32,348 nucleotides of DNA from IMG/VR virus record IMGVR_UViG_3300042345_000367, positions 1 through 32,348 of that record; one strand, written 5' to 3'. Position numbers and translations under genes: made by a program. The notes under the pieces were generated by a model. It searched no databases, was not told the DNA's origin, and saw nothing but the letters and a program-made list of their open reading frames with translations. Position 1 is the stretch's first letter. Every line of letters begins with the position of its first letter. This DNA is from a virus. Shown in pieces: positions 30,209 to 32,348 of the stretch.

Positions 30209-31255
30209 TTAGGAAGCGACCTTAACGTTCTTGACTACGACCCAAGCGTCTGCTTGCTCGATTTGGCATCCTACACGAGTATACATTGTGTACTCGATAG
30301 AGTCCTTACGTGGCCAGAAGAATCGATATACGGTTACGTCACGCTTGATACCAATAACTACGTTATTTGGGAATGTCAAGTGGATATCTCCGTGTGATCC
30401 TGTTGGATTTGAATAGTCACCAGTTTGAGTTTCTGGAAGTAGTGGTACTTCAACAATCGGAATACCGAATGCGAATGGTGCCACAAATCCTGCTGCTCCA
30501 CCTAGTGCTGATACGCCTTGTCCACGGATAACGCTTGATGCGATATCTTCTGGATTAGCTGTTCCTGCAGTGATGCTGTTCTTGTACAAGAAATCTTGAA
30601 TCAAGTTTGATCCTGCTAGGAAGCGAAGGTCTCCACGACGTTGCTTGTACTTACGTGGCATTGCCTTAAGAGCCTTATTAAATGCTTCACGACTAATTTC
30701 TGCACCGTTGTTATCAACAACACGTCCATTAGCCTTTGACTTTGCAACTACACCCTGGAATGCTGAAAGCAGTCCTGAGCCAGATCCTGTACCGTTAAGG
30801 ATTACATCCTCAATATCGTTACCTGCCTGTGTTGCCATCAAACGTGCAATGTGATCTTCAAGATCTGCACCTTCGATATTATCTTCTAGAGATTCTGTTG
30901 AAAGCTCCCAATCCATGCGGAGTTTCTTTGTTGTTAGAGAGATCTTTGAGAAAGTTACAGCTGCGTTTGCACCTGTTTGGTCTCCTTCAGCTGCGACAGT
31001 CATAAGTCTTTCGCCAACTGACATACGATCAATCTCAGTGGTATCTGCTCTCATTCGGACAGTACGTGCAACTTTACCAATTACGGTAGCGTCGAACATG
31101 TAGTCTAGGAAGCGAGCTGATTGTTCTGCATTAAGCAATCCACCGTTTCCGTTTTCGGAAGCACGGTGTACTCCAGATCCACCTGTAGCGGATGTAAAAG
31201 TACCTGTAGCAGTTGTACCTGCTGCGATTGCTTTTTCTAATGTTTCATTACTCAT
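30209..31255 (-). CDS. Major capsid protein, HK97 fold
   Basis: This 348-residue protein is the main shell subunit. It begins MSNETLEKAIAAGTTATG and has the actinophage capsid pattern LLNAEQSARFLDYMFDATVI at residues about 37-56, then an E-loop-like part, a spine helix (LEDHIARLMATQAGND) and the glycine-rich central region ILNGTGSGSGLLSAFQG. The C-terminal P-domain contains VEVPLLPETQTGDYSNP and IGIKRDVTVYRFFWPRK. The frame is open to a GTG at 31267, but the ATG at 31253-31255 has a better-placed ribosome binding site (AGGTAGGTG). It follows the protease-scaffold gene, as is usual, and is followed by a hairpin terminator plus a promoter, fitting high expression. The name is based on pattern recognition, not a database search. 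Confidence 0.92.
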   Translation of the reverse strand: MSNETLEKAIAAGTTATGTFTSATGGSGVHRASENGNGGLLNAEQSARFLDYMFDATVIGKVARTVRMRADTTEIDRMSVGERLMTVAAEGDQTGANAAVTFSKISLTTKKLRMDWELSTESLEDNIEGADLEDHIARLMATQAGNDIEDVILNGTGSGSGLLSAFQGVVAKSKANGRVVDNNGAEISREAFNKALKAMPRKYKQRRGDLRFLAGSNLIQDFLYKNSITAGTANPEDIASSVIRGQGVSALGGAAGFVAPFAFGIPIVEVPLLPETQTGDYSNPTGSHGDIHLTFPNNVVIGIKRDVTVYRFFWPRKDSIEYTMYTRVGCQIEQADAWVVVKNVKVAS

Positions 31256-31278
31256 TTTATATTTCACCTACCTTATTT

Positions 31279-32348
31279 TTAGTTAAAAATTTCGTTCACG
31301 GAACCGAGGAAAGAACCGTTCCACTTTGATTTTTTGATTATTACTTCCTGAGACCCGCCAAGGTCTGAGGACTTCTTAATTGCAGTCTCTGATTCTACTG
31401 CATCGACACGCTTTTCTACACCATCAATCGTGTTCTTGATGTTTTCTACAGCCTTTGAAAGGGCTGAGTGTTGTTCTGCCAACTCTGAAATTCGACCATC
31501 TACGCTCTTGCTAAATGTTTCAACTGTATCTTTAATAGCTGAAACTTGTGCTGCATTTGCTTCTGAAGCCTTATTCAATGTCTCTGAGAAAAATCCCTTA
31601 AGATCGCCAAGCATCTTTGCAAAATCAGGTTCATCAACCATAACTTCTGATACGTCGGCTGCTTTTTCTAGAGTTTCGGCAGAAGCGTCTGCTACTGCTT
31701 CTGCAGGAGCTTCTTCAACAGCTGGTGCTTCCTCTGCGGGAGCAACTACTGCTGTGTCTTCTACGGCTGCTTCTGGTGCTACTGCATCTTCTGCAACTAC
31801 GTTTTCTGTATTTTCTGACACTTCTTTACCTCCTTCTATGTCTGCCTGTTTTGCAATTTGTGTTTCAGGCATCGACAATCTTGACTTTTTATGTAAATCA
31901 AGAATCTTATCTATTTCTTTTGCTTTGTTAACATCGTTTGATTCTACCCAACCGATCAATGTTGCAGGCTTACCTGTAACTGGTGAATCATATGATGACT
32001 CTGTTGATACAAACACTGAATCAGTGTCTGCACAATAAAAAATATTTTCTGCTACAACTTCTGTTGCCATTCCTTTAAATACTAGCTGACCATTCATTTT
32101 CTGAACAGACAAGATGTTGCATAGCTCGTTTGCTGGTGAGTCAACTACTGACAACTCCATCAATGAGTATTCTTTAATAAATCTAACTGGCTTACCAGTC
32201 GACTTGTTAACTTCGTTTTCTGAATCCGTAATCTTTCCGCCGATTGAGAATCCTGCTAGAGTTCCGTCAAGAATCTTTTCCCAAGTATCCTGTGCACCCT
32301 TTGAGATATATGCGTCAACATACACTCCATTATAAAATTCTTTTGTTG
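31279..32348 (-). CDS. XkdF-like capsid maturation protease fused to scaffold (start outside the window)
   Basis: The visible 355 residues lack the N-terminus: the frame is open to the right edge (TKEFYNGVYVDAYISKGAQ at the edge). The protease region has the GFSIGGKI motif at about 33-40 and EYSLMELSVVDSPANEL at about 59-75, the GFSIGG and SLVDxPAN signature of XkdF-type and related phage maturation proteases. A long acidic, Ala/Pro/Glu-rich segment follows (VAPEAAVEDTAVVAPAEE), then a coiled coil (DFAKMLGDLKGFFSETLN through RVDAVESETAI) and a basic end. The second half looks like a scaffold (delta) domain, so this is a protease-scaffold fusion. It lies directly before the capsid gene. A putative GTG at 32325 is not the true start. 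Catalytic residues could not all be identified. Confidence 0.82.
   Translation of the reverse strand, partial: TKEFYNGVYVDAYISKGAQDTWEKILDGTLAGFSIGGKITDSENEVNKSTGKPVRFIKEYSLMELSVVDSPANELCNILSVQKMNGQLVFKGMATEVVAENIFYCADTDSVFVSTESSYDSPVTGKPATLIGWVESNDVNKAKEIDKILDLHKKSRLSMPETQIAKQADIEGGKEVSENTENVVAEDAVAPEAAVEDTAVVAPAEEAPAVEEAPAEAVADASAETLEKAADVSEVMVDEPDFAKMLGDLKGFFSETLNKASEANAAQVSAIKDTVETFSKSVDGRISELAEQHSALSKAVENIKNTIDGVEKRVDAVESETAIKKSSDLGGSQEVIIKKSKWNGSFLGSVNEIFN

Noticed and set aside
31430-32038. A 202-codon plus-strand open frame
   Set aside because: It lies entirely antisense to the protease-scaffold coding region; its Ser/Ala-rich protein mirrors the acidic low-complexity part, and it has no supporting ribosome binding site or neighbour on that strand.
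1-32348. tRNA genes, CRISPR arrays, integrase or attachment sites
   Set aside because: No cloverleaf-like sequence, regularly spaced repeat set or recombinase motif was found in either strand by eye.

Overview
This window is part of the genome of a tailed double-stranded DNA phage with a long non-contractile (siphovirus-type) tail. Every supported gene lies on the minus strand, so transcription and gene order run from the right edge to the left edge. The DNA is AT-rich. Gene order, the protein types, two apparently leaderless genes and several GC-clamped hairpin terminators resemble phages of Actinobacteria. A low-GC actinobacterial host, such as the small planktonic freshwater lineages, is my inference; the window contains no host marker. 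No integrase, tRNA, CRISPR array or insertion sequence was seen.

Head and tail module, from the right edge: an XkdF-like capsid maturation protease fused to an acidic coiled-coil scaffold region (its start lies beyond the window); HK97-fold major capsid protein; a SAP/HeH-like small protein; head-tail adaptor; head closure protein; gp10-like neck protein; tail terminator; major tail tube protein; two tail assembly chaperone products linked by a -1 ribosomal frameshift (slippery C CCA AAC); a 2129-residue tape measure protein; a distal-tail-like protein; and a 1088-residue tail-tip hub with an inserted jelly-roll domain. Then come the fibre and tip genes: a small protein with an apparently leaderless start, a 308-residue tip protein, a 1078-residue fibre with fibronectin-like repeats and a complete amicyanin-type copper ligand set, and a 1033-residue fibre with a PKD-like domain and a Cys-rich C-terminus.

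Between the fibres and the replication genes (about 5.6-7.5 kb) lie six small genes: an unknown leaderless one, a cysteine-rich zinc-binding type, two coiled-coil proteins, a two-repeat sheet protein and a small structural-looking protein. No endolysin or holin could be recognised there. A hairpin terminator at 5570-5594 closes the block, next to a near-consensus promoter.

Replication module (5554 down to 1): metallophosphoesterase, zinc ribbon protein, HTH protein, two small unknown proteins, DnaB-like helicase, a conserved-looking small protein, CHC2/TOPRIM primase, a probable ssDNA-binding protein, and the first 141 codons of a DNA polymerase III alpha subunit. Genes are tightly packed, with many TAATG and ATGA stop/start overlaps that suggest translational coupling. 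Nearly every gap of about 45 bp or more carries a TATAAT-like box, usually as an extended -10 (TGnTATAAT), so late transcription is probably divided into several sub-operons. Strong hairpins follow the two most abundant structural genes (capsid and tail tube), each with a promoter just downstream.
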